Counted from the stretch's first letter, positions 8,450 to 17,990 are shown. The stretch is 64,000 nucleotides of DNA from Psychromarinibacter halotolerans (GCF_029168315.1 NZ_JARGYD010000003.1:372001-436000), one strand, 5' to 3'. Notes: generated by a model from the letters alone, not told the origin. Translations and numbers: made by a program.

Positions 8450-9724
8450 TCAGCGCAGGCGCTTCAGGATTTCCAATGAGGCATAGCCGTCCGGCACCAT
8501 GCCGACAGAGGACTGGTAGGCCTTGACCGCGGCGATGGTGTCCGGGCCGATGATGCCGTCGACCCCATCGGGGTCGAACCCAGCGGCCAGCAGACGGCGC
8601 TGCATTTCCTGCTTTTCGTCGAAGGACAGCGCGCGATCCTCGCGCGGCCAGCCCGCGCGCAGGGCATCCGCGCCCGCGATGCGGTCCGACAGGTGGCCCA
8701 CGCCGATCACGTAGGCGTCGGCGGTGTTGTATTTCTCGATGACGTGGAAATTGTCGTAGATCACGAAGGCCGCGCCCCGGTGCCCCGCGGGCAGCAGGAC
8801 AGAGGTCGGGCCGTTGTCGGGCAACGGGTTGCCCGCCGTGTCCCGCACGCCCCGTTCGTTCCAGTAGGACGCGGGCTTCTTCACCCGTTCGCTGGTCTCG
8901 GAAAAGTCGAAGCCCTCGGGCAGCACCACCTCGATCCCCCAGGGCTGACCCTTGGTCCAGCCGTGGTGGCGCAGGTAGGCCGCAGTCGAGGCCAGCGCGT
9001 CCGCCGGGTCGTCGCCCCAGATGTCGCGCCTGCCGTCGCCGGTGAAGTCCACCGCGTGGGCAAGGTATGACCCGGGCATGAACTGGGTGTGACCCATCGC
9101 CCCCGCCCAACTGCCGACCATTTGGTCCGCGTCGGTGTCGCCGGACTGGATGATCTCGAGCGCGGCGATCAGTTGCTCTTCGAAGAAGTCCGCCCGGCGC
9201 CCGTCATAGGCCAGCGACGCCATCGCCGCCACGATCGGGGTGTCGCCCTTGAAGGTGCCGAACGCCGTCTCCAGCCCCCAGATCGCCGCGACGACCTCGG
9301 CCTCGACGCCATAGCGCGCCTCGATCTCGGACAGCAGGTCGCCGTTCGCCGCCAGCGCGGCGCGGCCGTTCTTCACCCGAAGGTCGGACACGGCGGTGTC
9401 GAGGTAGTCCCAGATCTGCTTGGTGAACTCGGCTTGCGTACGGTCCCGCAGGACCACCTTCGACTGGAAGGAGATACCGCGCATCGCCGCGTCGTAGACG
9501 TCGGCGCGGATGCCTTCGGCCAGCGCGCGGGCGCGAAACTGCTCGATCCAGGCCGGGAAGGCCAGCTCGGGATCGGGGCTGTTGGTGGCGGTCACGATAT
9601 CGCTTCCGGGCCGCAGTTCGGGTACGGGAGAGCTGGCGACGGCAGGCTCGGCCAGACCCGCGGGTGTCCAGCACAATGCGGCCAGACCCGTGGCCAGAAG
9701 AGCGGCAAAGCGGCGAAACTGCAT
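8450..9724 (-). CDS. Lytic murein transglycosylase (MltB-type) with peptidoglycan-binding domain
   Basis: This enzyme cleaves the glycan strand of peptidoglycan in the periplasm. The start at 9724 is preferred because it gives a signal peptide (MQFRRFAALLATGLAALCW then AGLAEP) and has AAAGGA 8 bases upstream; a further in-frame start lies 14 codons earlier. The catalytic core has the motifs IWGLETAFG (catalytic Glu), ASLAYDGRRADFFE and GAMGHTQFMPGSY of the SLT_2/MltB family. The last 60 residues (IIGPDTIAAVKAYQ, ending LEILKRLR) form a PG_binding_1 domain. It is 424 aa and converges on dnaE2. Confidence 0.92.
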   Translation of the reverse strand: MQFRRFAALLATGLAALCWTPAGLAEPAVASSPVPELRPGSDIVTATNSPDPELAFPAWIEQFRARALAEGIRADVYDAAMRGISFQSKVVLRDRTQAEFTKQIWDYLDTAVSDLRVKNGRAALAANGDLLSEIEARYGVEAEVVAAIWGLETAFGTFKGDTPIVAAMASLAYDGRRADFFEEQLIAALEIIQSGDTDADQMVGSWAGAMGHTQFMPGSYLAHAVDFTGDGRRDIWGDDPADALASTAAYLRHHGWTKGQPWGIEVVLPEGFDFSETSERVKKPASYWNERGVRDTAGNPLPDNGPTSVLLPAGHRGAAFVIYDNFHVIEKYNTADAYVIGVGHLSDRIAGADALRAGWPREDRALSFDEKQEMQRRLLAAGFDPDGVDGIIGPDTIAAVKAYQSSVGMVPDGYASLEILKRLR

Positions 9725-9813
9725 TCCACGTCCTTTCGGTCCTCTCCCCGCGCGGATACTAGCCAAAGGGTTGATAAAACGGAACCGCGCAGCACACCAT
9801 GAGCGAGAGGCCG

Positions 9814-12087
9814 CTAGCGTCGTGTCCGCTTTACCTTGCGCGCCGCCTTCTGTTTCCGGACCCCCGATTTCACCGCCTTGGACCGCCGGGGCCCACCAGA
9901 TTTGCCGCCCGATTTACCGCCGCGCGACGGGCCCTTGGGTATCGCCTTGCCGCGCAGTTCCAGCATCTCCAGCATCAGCCCGCCGGTCACTGGCTCTGCC
10001 TCGGTCAGGCGCACGGTTACCTCGTCGCCGACGCTGATCACCAGACCGCTGTCCGACCCCATCAGCGTCTGCGACTGTCCGTCATAGTGGAAGAACTCGC
10101 GCCCCATCGTGCGCACCGGGATCAACCCGTCCGCGCCGGTCTCGTCCAGCCGCACGAAGGCGCCGAACCGTTGGATGCCCGAGATCCGCCCCGCGAACTC
10201 GTTGCCGACGCGGTCGGCGAGATAGGCGGCAAGATAGCGGTCGTTGGTGTCGCGCTCGGCAGCCATCGAGCGGCGTTCCGTGTCGCTGATGTGCTGCGCC
10301 GTCTGTTCCAGCTGTTCGATGTCTTCCGGCGACAGCCCGTCCTTGCCCCAGCCGTGCCCCGAGATCAGCGCCCGGTGCACCAGAAGGTCGGCATAGCGCC
10401 GGATCGGCGAGGTGAAGTGGGCATAGGATTTCAGCGCCAGCCCGAAGTGGCCGAAGTTGTCCGGGTGATAATACGCCTGCTGCATCGACCGCAGGGTGGA
10501 CATGTTGATCAGTTCGTCGAACTCGGACCCTTCGGCCTGACCCAGCAACGAATTCAGGTGCCGGGTGTGCAGCACCTGCCCCTTGGCAAGGTTGAAGCCT
10601 GACGCCTGCGCCACCTCGCGCAGGGCGTCCAGCCGCGTCGGGTCGGGTTCCTCGTGCACACGGTACAGCAGCGGCCGTTTGCGGGCGAACAGCTCTTCCG
10701 CGGCGGCCACGTTGGCGAGGATCATGAACTCCTCGATCAGCTTGTGGGCATCCAGCCGGTCCTTGAAGGCGACCGACGCGACCTTGCCGTCCTCGGACAG
10801 TTCGATGCGCCGTTCCGGCAGATCAAGATCCAGCGGCTGGCGTCGGGCGCGGGCCTGCTTGGCGCATTCGTAGGCGGCGAACAGCGGATGGATGATATCG
10901 TCGAGCAGCGGCGCGCATTTGTCGTTCGGGGTGCCGTCTTGCGCCTCCTGCACCTCGCGATAGTTCAGCGACGCGACCGATTTCATCAGGCCCCGGGTAA
11001 ACCGGTGCCGGATCTTGTCGCCGTCCGCGTTCAGCGTCATCTCGACGGCGATACAGGCGCGCGGCACGCCCTCGTGCAAAGAACACAGGTCGCCCGACAG
11101 CCGGTCGGGCAGCATCGGCACCACCCGGTCGGGGAAATAGGTCGAGTTGCCGCGCTTGCGCGCCTCGCGGTCCAGCGCCGAGCCCGGCGTGACATAGGCG
11201 GCGACATCGGCAATGGCGATCCACAAACGGAACCCGCCGGGGTTTTTAGGGTCGTCATCGGCACGCGCAAAGCAGGCGTCGTCGTGGTCGCGGGCGTCGG
11301 CCGGGTCGATCGTGACCAGCGGCAGGTCGCGCAGGTCCTCGCGGTTGCCCAGCCCTTCCGGTTTGGCGCGGTCGGCCTCGGCCACGACCTTGTCCGGGAA
11401 GTCGTCCGGGATGCCGTGCTGGTGGATCGCGATCAGGGACACCGCGCGCGGTTCGGTCGGGTCGCCCAGCCGCGAGACGATGCGCGCGTTCTGCAGCCCC
11501 ATACGGGCCTTCGGACCGGCGCCCTCGGCCTCGACCAGTTCGCCATCCTTCGCACCGTGGGTCGCGCCGGGGCCGACGCGCCATTCCTTGTCGACGCCCT
11601 TGTCGATGGGGATGATGCGACCGCCCTCGGCGCCCTTGCGGAAGATCCCAAGGATGCGGCGCGGGTTGGTGCCGATCTTGCGGATCAGCCGCGCCTCATA
11701 GGCATGGCTGTCCTCGTTCACCTCGGTCAGGCGGCCCAGAATGCGGTCGCCGCCGCCCATCGCGGGATCGGACGAGCGTGGGATGATCAGCACCCGGGGC
11801 TCGAGCCCCTCGCCCTGCCATTCCAGCGGTTTCGCGAACAGGTCGCCGTCGGCATCGGGCGGCAGGACCTCCAGCACCGAGACCGGGGGCAGCTTGTCCG
11901 GGTCGCGGTAGGTCTTGCGCCGCTTTTCAAGGTGACCCTCGGCCTCAAGCTCTTTCAGCATCCGCTTCAGGTCGATGCGGGACTGACCCTTGATGCCGAA
12001 CGCGCGGGCGATGTCGCGCTTCGAGGTCTGGGTCGGGTTATCCGAGATCCACTCGAGGATCTGCTGTTTTGTCGGCAGGCTGCTCAT
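9814..12087 (-). CDS. rnr: Ribonuclease R
   Basis: This is a processive 3'-5' exoribonuclease that degrades structured RNA. The N-terminal winged helix (KRDIARAFGIKG) is followed by cold-shock-type domains, the RNB catalytic domain with ITIDPADARDHDDACFA (metal-binding Asp residues, about 265-280) and a C-terminal S1 domain (NEFAGRISGIQRFGAFVRL). The C-terminus is a Lys/Arg-rich tail of about 45 residues. I placed the start at 12087 (MSSLPTKQQILEWI, 757 aa) as family-like. An alternative ATG at 12123 overlaps the upstream stop as ATGA and would suit translational coupling. It is the last gene of a dapE-DUF2064-rnr operon. Confidence 0.95.
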   Translation of the reverse strand: MSSLPTKQQILEWISDNPTQTSKRDIARAFGIKGQSRIDLKRMLKELEAEGHLEKRRKTYRDPDKLPPVSVLEVLPPDADGDLFAKPLEWQGEGLEPRVLIIPRSSDPAMGGGDRILGRLTEVNEDSHAYEARLIRKIGTNPRRILGIFRKGAEGGRIIPIDKGVDKEWRVGPGATHGAKDGELVEAEGAGPKARMGLQNARIVSRLGDPTEPRAVSLIAIHQHGIPDDFPDKVVAEADRAKPEGLGNREDLRDLPLVTIDPADARDHDDACFARADDDPKNPGGFRLWIAIADVAAYVTPGSALDREARKRGNSTYFPDRVVPMLPDRLSGDLCSLHEGVPRACIAVEMTLNADGDKIRHRFTRGLMKSVASLNYREVQEAQDGTPNDKCAPLLDDIIHPLFAAYECAKQARARRQPLDLDLPERRIELSEDGKVASVAFKDRLDAHKLIEEFMILANVAAAEELFARKRPLLYRVHEEPDPTRLDALREVAQASGFNLAKGQVLHTRHLNSLLGQAEGSEFDELINMSTLRSMQQAYYHPDNFGHFGLALKSYAHFTSPIRRYADLLVHRALISGHGWGKDGLSPEDIEQLEQTAQHISDTERRSMAAERDTNDRYLAAYLADRVGNEFAGRISGIQRFGAFVRLDETGADGLIPVRTMGREFFHYDGQSQTLMGSDSGLVISVGDEVTVRLTEAEPVTGGLMLEMLELRGKAIPKGPSRGGKSGGKSGGPRRSKAVKSGVRKQKAARKVKRTRR

Positions 12088-12119
12088 GGCGTCAGCGGTA
12101 GCACGGACGCGCAGAGACG

Positions 12120-12737
12120 TCATTCGGAAAGGCAAGCCTCCGAGGCCGCGCGCAGGTCCGCCGCCGTGTCGACGTCGGACAGCATATCGGCCCGCGCGAC
12201 GCGCCGGTCCCGCAGCGTGGCAAAGCTGTCGGCAAGGGCGTGCGGGGTGGACCAGCGGACGCCCCGAAACAGGTCTGCCGGTACGGCACGGGGGTGTTTC
12301 AGACCGACCAGCCAGAAGCCGCCGTCGGTGGCCGGGCCGAACACCGCATCGTGTCCGCCCAGCGCCGCGAAGCCGCGCGCAACATGGGCAGCGGTCAGGC
12401 CGGGAATGTCGCCCCCGACAAGCAGGACCGGCCCCGGCGGCGCCGCGCGCAGCAGCCGTGCCATCCGGGCGCCAAGGTCTCCGGGACCTTGCGCCACGCG
12501 CGGCAGATCACCGGGAAACGCGCGGCTGGCAAGCGCGGTGTCGGGGGCGACGGCCAGCACCAGATGCCAGCGCGGATCGGTCAGGCGGCGCAACAGGCGC
12601 GCGGTCTGGTGCCGGACCCACCACGCGGCGGGGACCATGCCGATCTCGCGCCCCAGCCGGGTCTTCACCCGACCCGGACGCGGGTCCTTCAGCATGACGA
12701 TCAACGTGGGCTTGCGGGACCGCGCCCGGGGCTTCAA
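12120..12737 (-). CDS. DUF2064 / TIGR04282-type glycosyltransferase-like protein
   Basis: The 205-residue product has a nucleotide-diphospho-sugar-transferase-like fold. It begins near TLIVMLKDPRPGRVKTRLG, then has VLLVGGDIPGL and AVFGPATDGGFWLVGL, the signature motifs of the DUF2064 family. The only start that leaves the first strand intact is a TTG at 12737, which overlaps the dapE stop (TTGA), so translation is probably coupled to dapE. An internal ATG at 12695 would cut off the first strand. The biochemical role of the family is not settled. Its 3' end abuts rnr. Confidence 0.8.
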   Translation of the reverse strand: MKPRARSRKPTLIVMLKDPRPGRVKTRLGREIGMVPAAWWVRHQTARLLRRLTDPRWHLVLAVAPDTALASRAFPGDLPRVAQGPGDLGARMARLLRAAPPGPVLLVGGDIPGLTAAHVARGFAALGGHDAVFGPATDGGFWLVGLKHPRAVPADLFRGVRWSTPHALADSFATLRDRRVARADMLSDVDTAADLRAASEACLSE

Positions 12738-13885
12738 GCGAAGTAACCCTCGAGAATGCGGCGGTAGATCCGCTTCAGCTGCTCGATCTGTTCGACCGGC
12801 ACCTGTTCGTCCACCTTGTGCATCGTCTTGCCGACAAGCCCGAATTCCACCACCGGGCAGTGATCTTTCACGAACCGCGCATCCGAGGTGCCGCCCGAGG
12901 TCGACAGTTCCGGCGTCACGCCGGTTTCCGCCTGAACCACCCGACCGATCAGGTCCGACAATTCGCCCGGCGGCGTCAGAAAGCTTTCGCCCGAAATCTT
13001 GATCGACACCTCGAAGGACACGCCGGTTTCCACCGCGACCTGATCCGCCATCGCCCGCAGCCAGTCGCTGAGGCCCGCGCCGGTATGGCTGTCGTTGAAC
13101 CGGATGTTGACCATCGCGCTGCAACTGGACGGGATCACGTTGGTGGCCGGGTTGCCGGTGTCGATCCCCGTGACGGCAAGGGTCGAGGCGTCGAAGTGGT
13201 CGGTGCCCTCGTCCAGAACATGGCTGGCCAGCCGGTCGCACAGCCGCGCCATCGCGTGAACCGGGTTCTTCGCGCGGTGCGGATAGGCTGAATGCCCCTG
13301 CACGCCCTGCGCCACGAACTTCGCGTTCATCGACCCGCGGCGGCCGATCTTCATCATCTCGCCCATCGTCTCGGGACAGGTCGGTTCCCCGACAAGACAG
13401 GCCGACATGCGCTCGCCCTGCTCTGCCATCCAGTCGAGAAGCGCGGTGGTACCGTCGATCGCGTCGCCCTCTTCGTCGCCGGTGATCGCCAGCACGACGG
13501 CGCCGTTCTCGGGGGGCGTCTCGCGCACGAAGTCCACCGCCGCCGCGGCAAAGGCGGCCACGCCGGATTTCATATCGGTGGCCCCACGGCCCCACAGGAT
13601 GCCGTCCTCGATCTCTCCGCCGAAGGGATCGTGGGTCCACGCCCCGGCGTCGCCCACGGGCACCACATCCGTATGCCCGTTGAAGCCGAAGGTCTTCACG
13701 TTGCCCTTCGCCCCCCAGCGCGCGAACAGGTTCGACACGCCGCCCCGGTCCACGCGGGTGCAGGTGAACCCGGCATCGGTCAGCAGCTTATCCAGCAGCA
13801 CCAGCGCACCGCCCTCTTCAGGGGTGACAGAGGGACAGCGGATCAGGCGGGCGGTCAGGTCGACGGGATCGACGGGCTGGGACAT
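12734..13885 (-). CDS. dapE: Succinyl-diaminopimelate desuccinylase
   Basis: DapE hydrolyses N-succinyl-LL-diaminopimelate to LL-diaminopimelate and succinate in lysine and cell-wall precursor synthesis. The 383-residue protein has the M20 metallopeptidase motifs GHTDVVPVGD (first metal ligand and Asp), GRGATDMKSGVAAF (bridging Asp), and ITGDEEGDA (catalytic and metal-binding Glu). The start at 13885 has AAGGAG 9 bases upstream; an in-frame ATG 18 codons earlier lacks support. Its partner enzyme dapD is in the same window at 18.4 kb, on the same strand but in another transcription unit. Confidence 0.96.
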   Translation of the reverse strand: MSQPVDPVDLTARLIRCPSVTPEEGGALVLLDKLLTDAGFTCTRVDRGGVSNLFARWGAKGNVKTFGFNGHTDVVPVGDAGAWTHDPFGGEIEDGILWGRGATDMKSGVAAFAAAAVDFVRETPPENGAVVLAITGDEEGDAIDGTTALLDWMAEQGERMSACLVGEPTCPETMGEMMKIGRRGSMNAKFVAQGVQGHSAYPHRAKNPVHAMARLCDRLASHVLDEGTDHFDASTLAVTGIDTGNPATNVIPSSCSAMVNIRFNDSHTGAGLSDWLRAMADQVAVETGVSFEVSIKISGESFLTPPGELSDLIGRVVQAETGVTPELSTSGGTSDARFVKDHCPVVEFGLVGKTMHKVDEQVPVEQIEQLKRIYRRILEGYFA

Positions 13886-14195
13886 CGGCGGGACTCCTTG
13901 TTGCTTTGCCTTGCTAGCCCCGCACCGCGCGCACTGCAATCACACGCGAAAGTTGCGTAACTTGTGGCGATTTCGAAACAATCATGCCCGAAGCCGGAAA
14001 CTAACATGATTAATACTAGGCAATTCGACCGCTTCTCCGGCAGCTTCCCGAAAAATCAAAAGGCAGGCAGGCCGCGCAAAGACGGCCACGCGCAGGCGGA
14101 CAGGCAAAACCAGACCATCACCACCGTCCCGGACGGGGCGGTGCCCGGCTGCCTGTCCCGTCGCCCTGCCCCAAAGAGGCAGGAGACGACACGGA
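13886..14195. other. 310-base divergent intergenic region between dapE and the first Hint gene
   Basis: No convincing gene is present. The left half (about 13940-14060) is unusually AT-rich for this genome and probably carries the promoters of both flanking genes. It includes an inverted repeat AAGTT-GCGT-AACTT at 13950-13963. The right half is GC-rich and ends in AGGAG 11 bases before the ATG at 14196. Confidence 0.6.
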
Positions 14196-15788
14196 ATGGT
14201 CAAGGCCAAGAGCTTGCCCGTCGACACGGGCGCATCCGCCACGGAAATGGCGGACGCCATCTTCGGGGACGGGGTGAACGTGGTCGCCGCGTCCTACAGC
14301 GGCGACAACGGGTCGTCGGGGATCTACTCGAACGGGGACAAGATCTCGGGCGACGTCACGCCCGGCGACACCGGGGTCATCCTGTCGACGGGCCGCGCAA
14401 GCCAGTTCGCCAACAACCGCGGACAGGCGAACCAGGACAACAACCAGTCGACCAACACCGGCGGCGTGAACAATGACGCGGCGTTCAACGACCTTGTGGG
14501 CGCGAACACCTACGACGCATCGTTCCTGACGGTTGATTTCATCCCGACCGGCGACACGCTGACCATGGAGTTCGTGTTCTCGTCCGAGGAATACCCGGAA
14601 TACACCGGGTCCATCTACAACGACGCCGTGGGGGTCTGGGTCAACGGCGCGCCTGCGTCGATGGAGGTGGGCAACGGCCACACCAGCGTTGGCAACGTCA
14701 ACCACGTCAACAACATCAACCTGTACAACGACAACACCTCGGACGCGTTCAACACCGAGATGGACGGTTTCACCGTCACGATGACGCTGACCATGCAGGT
14801 GATCCCCGGACAGGTGAACACGCTGCGCATCGGGATCGCGGACGTGATGGATTCGAACTACGATTCCAACATCCTGATCGCGGGGGACAGCGTGCAGACG
14901 GTGCTGGTCGCGCATGAGGATGCCGTTCGCATCGACCCCGGCCAAGAGGCCGTACTGGACGTGCTTGGCAACGACTTTTCGGCCTCGAACGGGGTGATCA
15001 CCGTCACCCACATCAACGGCGTGGCGGTCTCGGCGGGGGATACCGTGACCCTGCCGAACGGACAAGCCGTGACTCTGAACGCCGACGGAACCTTCACCAT
15101 CGCCGTGGATTCCGACGAAGAGGTCGCCAATTTCACCTATTCCATCGAAGACGACACCGGCCATACCGACACCGGCTTTGTCACGGTCTCGACGGTGCCG
15201 TGCTTCGTGTCCGGCACGATGATCCGCACCCCGGGCGGAGAGGTGCCCGTCGAACGCCTGCGGGTCGGGGACCTTGTCGATACGCAGGATCACGGCCCGC
15301 AGCCGCTGCGCTGGATCGGGCGCCGCAAGACCGCCGCCACGGACCGCTTCGCGCCCATCCACATCGACGCCAACACCTTTGGCACGCACCGTCCGCTGCG
15401 CGTATCGCCGCAGCACCGGGTGCTGGTCCGCAACGCGGCGTCCGAACTGCTGTTCGGCGAGACCGAGGTGCTGGTCGCCGCGCGGCATCTGGTCAACGGC
15501 CGGTCGGTGCGGCGCGTCGAAGGCGGAATGGTGGAATACGTGCACCTTCTGTTCGACGCGCACGAGGTGGTGTTCTCGGAAGGGCTGCCGACCGAAAGCT
15601 TCCTGCCCGGCCCGCAAACCACGGCGGTGTTCGAAGCCGACATCCTGGACGAGATCTGCACCCTGTTCCCCGAACTCGACCCGCGCACCGGCGACGGATA
15701 CGGCCCCGCGGCGCGGCGCACGCTGAAAGAATTCGAAGGCCGGGTTCTGGCCCGCGCGGTTCTGGCACAGGGGCGGCTGGCCGCATGA
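14196..15788 (+). CDS. Choice-of-anchor L domain / Hint domain protein
   Basis: This 530-residue protein has three parts. Residues about 15-235 form a choice-of-anchor L-type domain (TGVILSTGRASQFANN, FVFSSEEYPEYTG, VGVWVNG). Residues about 245-330 look like a cadherin/VCBS-type Ig-like domain (DVLGNDF, VTLPNGQAVTLNADGTFT). From about 335 there is a Hint (hedgehog/intein) domain beginning PCFVSGTMIRTPGGEVPVE, with Cys336 in the nucleophile position and SPQHRVLV (His407). There is no classical signal peptide, as is common for type I secreted proteins. It is followed after 31 bases by a second Hint protein. The Hint domain may self-process or attach the protein; that is inference from the fold. 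Confidence 0.85.
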   Translation: MVKAKSLPVDTGASATEMADAIFGDGVNVVAASYSGDNGSSGIYSNGDKISGDVTPGDTGVILSTGRASQFANNRGQANQDNNQSTNTGGVNNDAAFNDLVGANTYDASFLTVDFIPTGDTLTMEFVFSSEEYPEYTGSIYNDAVGVWVNGAPASMEVGNGHTSVGNVNHVNNINLYNDNTSDAFNTEMDGFTVTMTLTMQVIPGQVNTLRIGIADVMDSNYDSNILIAGDSVQTVLVAHEDAVRIDPGQEAVLDVLGNDFSASNGVITVTHINGVAVSAGDTVTLPNGQAVTLNADGTFTIAVDSDEEVANFTYSIEDDTGHTDTGFVTVSTVPCFVSGTMIRTPGGEVPVERLRVGDLVDTQDHGPQPLRWIGRRKTAATDRFAPIHIDANTFGTHRPLRVSPQHRVLVRNAASELLFGETEVLVAARHLVNGRSVRRVEGGMVEYVHLLFDAHEVVFSEGLPTESFLPGPQTTAVFEADILDEICTLFPELDPRTGDGYGPAARRTLKEFEGRVLARAVLAQGRLAA

Positions 15789-15819
15789 GATCGCCGCACT
15801 GCGCGGGGATGCGCGCCCG

Positions 15820-16893
15820 ATGAGTTGGCTGGCAATCAGCGACGGTCGGTCCTGCCTGCGCCGTCCGTCGAACACGGCGCCCGAGCTGCTGGCGACCGGC
15901 ACCCTTGTGCTGGAGGCACAGACGCACGGCGACCGTGACGCCACCGTGGATCTTCTGACGATGGAGTGCCGGGACGGCTGGCCCCGAAGCCTGCGCGTGT
16001 CGTTGTCACCGGACGGCCGTGTCACGGTCGAACATCGGCAGGGCCGGTCGGCCGCGCGCGCGACGGTTCACGCGCCGCGCCTGATGGCCAACGACACCCT
16101 GCGGCTGACATATGGCTGGGACGCCCCCGCGCGGCGCGGCACGCTGACCGCCGAGAACGTCGACAGCGCCGCGGCCCAGCAGGTCGCCGTCGCGGCGCCG
16201 CACCCGATGCCGACCGCCGATCTGCGCCTGCTGGCCGAAGCCGGTTGCGGCAGCCGGATCGACCCGCGCGTGTCGCTGCTGGCCGCGTCGAACCGGCTGG
16301 AACCCATCGGCCCGATGCCCGGTTTCGCCCGCGACACATTGATCGAGACCGCAGCCGGCACTCGGCGGATCGAAACGATCCGGCCCGGCGACCTTGTCGT
16401 CACCGCCGGTCGCGGTCTGCAGCCCGTACGGCACGTCGTGTCCCGCGCCGTTCCGGCGGTGGGACAGTACCGCCCCGTCCGGCTGCGCGCGCCGTTTCTC
16501 GGGCTGCGCACCGACATGTGCGTCGCCCCGCACCACCGGGTGATGATCGACGGATCGGACGCCGAGTACCTGTTCGGCACCGACACCGTGATGGTCGAGG
16601 CGCGGCATCTGCAGCCGATGGCCGCCCCGACCGCCGCGACGGGGGCCGAGACGGCTCAAGGGCCCGTCGTCCGGTATCATCAGCTTGTGCTGGACATGCA
16701 CGATTGCCTGTACACCGCCGGAACGTGGTCCGAGAGCTTGTATATCGGTCGCCTCGCCCGTCGGCCGGTGCGGCTGGCAAGCTCGGTGCTGGCCGGGGTC
16801 GCGCCCGCCCGCCTTCCGGTGCATGCCGAGGTGGCCGGGCCGTTGCTGAAGCCGTTCGAGGCGATGGTGCTGGTGTCCGGCCGCTGCGCCTGA
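15820..16893 (+). CDS. Second Hint-domain protein, nucleophile replaced
   Basis: The 357-residue product has an N-terminal region of about 165 residues that I cannot assign and a C-terminal Hint domain (about 165-320) with GFARDTLIETAAGTRRIETI, RPGDLVV, VAPHHRVMIDG (His238/239) and a long LVLDMHDCLYTAG segment. The usual Cys or Ser at the first Hint position is Gly168, so classical self-splicing or autoproteolysis is unlikely. The beginning MSWLAISDGRSCLRRP is short and not a signal peptide. It lies 31 bases after the first Hint gene and is probably co-transcribed. Confidence 0.8.
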   Translation: MSWLAISDGRSCLRRPSNTAPELLATGTLVLEAQTHGDRDATVDLLTMECRDGWPRSLRVSLSPDGRVTVEHRQGRSAARATVHAPRLMANDTLRLTYGWDAPARRGTLTAENVDSAAAQQVAVAAPHPMPTADLRLLAEAGCGSRIDPRVSLLAASNRLEPIGPMPGFARDTLIETAAGTRRIETIRPGDLVVTAGRGLQPVRHVVSRAVPAVGQYRPVRLRAPFLGLRTDMCVAPHHRVMIDGSDAEYLFGTDTVMVEARHLQPMAAPTAATGAETAQGPVVRYHQLVLDMHDCLYTAGTWSESLYIGRLARRPVRLASSVLAGVAPARLPVHAEVAGPLLKPFEAMVLVSGRCA

Positions 16894-16904
16894 CGTCCCG
16901 CGCC

Positions 16905-16960
16905 GGAGGGGGCTCTGCCCCCGCCGCTGCGCGGCCCCCCGAGGTATTTCGAAAGAGAAG
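16905..16960. repeat. REP-like intergenic element, copy 2
   Basis: It reads in the orientation opposite to copy 1: GGGGGCTCTGCCCCC, GCCGC/GCGGC arms, then CCCGAGGTATTTCGAAAGAGAAG. It separates the convergent second Hint gene and the phosphatase gene and may end transcription from both sides. Confidence 0.75.
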
Positions 16961-16968
16961 AAGCCGGG

Positions 16969-17601
16969 TCAGGCCAGTTGGCGCACGGCCTTGGCCAGCT
17001 GATCCGGCGCGTGGCACAACACCGTGGCGTCCGCCAGTTCGCCATCCGCCCCGTAGCCCCACGTGACGCCGATGGACGGCATCGCGTTGGCCTGCGCCGC
17101 CGCGACGTCCTGCCTGCGGTCGCCGATCATCACGGCGTCCGACGCGTCGATGCCCCGGTCCGCCAGCGCATGCGCCAGCAGATCGGCCTTGTCGTTATGG
17201 GTGCCGTCAAGCTCGGGGCCGAACTGTGCCTCGAGATGCCGGTCGAGGCCGAAATGGGCGGTGATCCGGCGCGCGTAGACATGCGGCTTGGCGGTGGCAA
17301 GGAACAGCCGGTGACCGTCGGCGCGCAGGGCGTCCAGCGCGGCGGGGATGCCATCGTAGACCGCGTTCTCGAACAGGCCGCGATCCGAGAAGTAGTCGCG
17401 GTAGAGCGCCAGCGCCTTGTTCGGGTCCGCCACGCCCATTTTCGCGAAGCTGTCGATCAGCGGCGGGCCGATCACCCATGTCAGGTCGTCGGCCGCAGGC
17501 GCTTCATGGCCAAGCCGGGTCAGCGCGTGGATCACCGCGGCCGTGATGCCCGGCTTCGGGTCGGTGAGGGTGCCGTCGAGGTCGAGGAAGACTGCGTTCA
17601 C
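16969..17601 (-). CDS. HAD-family hydrolase, phosphoglycolate phosphatase-like
   Basis: The 210-residue protein has all HAD motifs: DLDGTLTD (nucleophile Asp7), LATAKP (motif II), Lys in HNDKADLL (motif III) and IGDRRQDV (motif IV), with a helical cap after motif I. The family cleaves small phosphate esters; phosphoglycolate phosphatase (gph) is the closest well-known type, but substrate cannot be read from sequence. The start is GTG at 17601, overlapping the stop of the upstream gene as GTGA, so translation is coupled. Confidence 0.88.
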   Translation of the reverse strand: MNAVFLDLDGTLTDPKPGITAAVIHALTRLGHEAPAADDLTWVIGPPLIDSFAKMGVADPNKALALYRDYFSDRGLFENAVYDGIPAALDALRADGHRLFLATAKPHVYARRITAHFGLDRHLEAQFGPELDGTHNDKADLLAHALADRGIDASDAVMIGDRRQDVAAAQANAMPSIGVTWGYGADGELADATVLCHAPDQLAKAVRQLA

Positions 17602-17936
17602 GCGTCGTCCTCATCTCCGAAGAAGGGCGTCATCTGCGCGACGATCACCGAATTCTCGGCAAGGGCGCGGGCCATCAGGTCCCGTTCCTCGTCCGCGATG
17701 TCGTGGCCTTCCTCCAGCCGCTCTTCAAGCGTGCCGTAGCCGGTCACGTCGAGCGGGTTGAGGTCGGCCTGCTTCAGGATCGCGACCGTCTCGCGCACGG
17801 CTTCGGCCTCGTCCACGCCAGAGGCGTAGCACATCAGCGCCGCGCCGGTCGCGCCGTCGGGCAGACCGTCGCCAGCCTTGCGGCCGACCTGAACAAGCAG
17901 CGTGTAGACCTGCTGGGGTTTCTTTTCCTTCGCCAT
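17598..17936 (-). CDS. Conserved-looking hypothetical protein, 112 aa
   Basis: This is a small soluble protein beginning MAKEKKPQQVYTLLVQVGRK, with an acidic C-terminus (FFGDEDDA). It has a beta-strand start and long helices and no recognised motif. Its stop codon overlaps the GTG start of the phosphatase gene, so the two are probably made together. Codon use and base composition match the neighbours, which supports it as a real gene. I do not recognise a family. Confidence 0.75.
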   Translation of the reverse strand: MAKEKKPQQVYTLLVQVGRKAGDGLPDGATGAALMCYASGVDEAEAVRETVAILKQADLNPLDVTGYGTLEERLEEGHDIADEERDLMARALAENSVIVAQMTPFFGDEDDA

Positions 17937-17990
17937 GCCGGCGGTCGTAGCATCGCGCGCGGTCCGCCGCCAGTGCCGGCGCCGACCAAT

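Noticed and set aside
10654..13002. A 782-codon plus-strand frame opposite rnr and dapE
   Set aside because: Same kind of mirror frame; rnr, the DUF2064-type gene and dapE explain the region.
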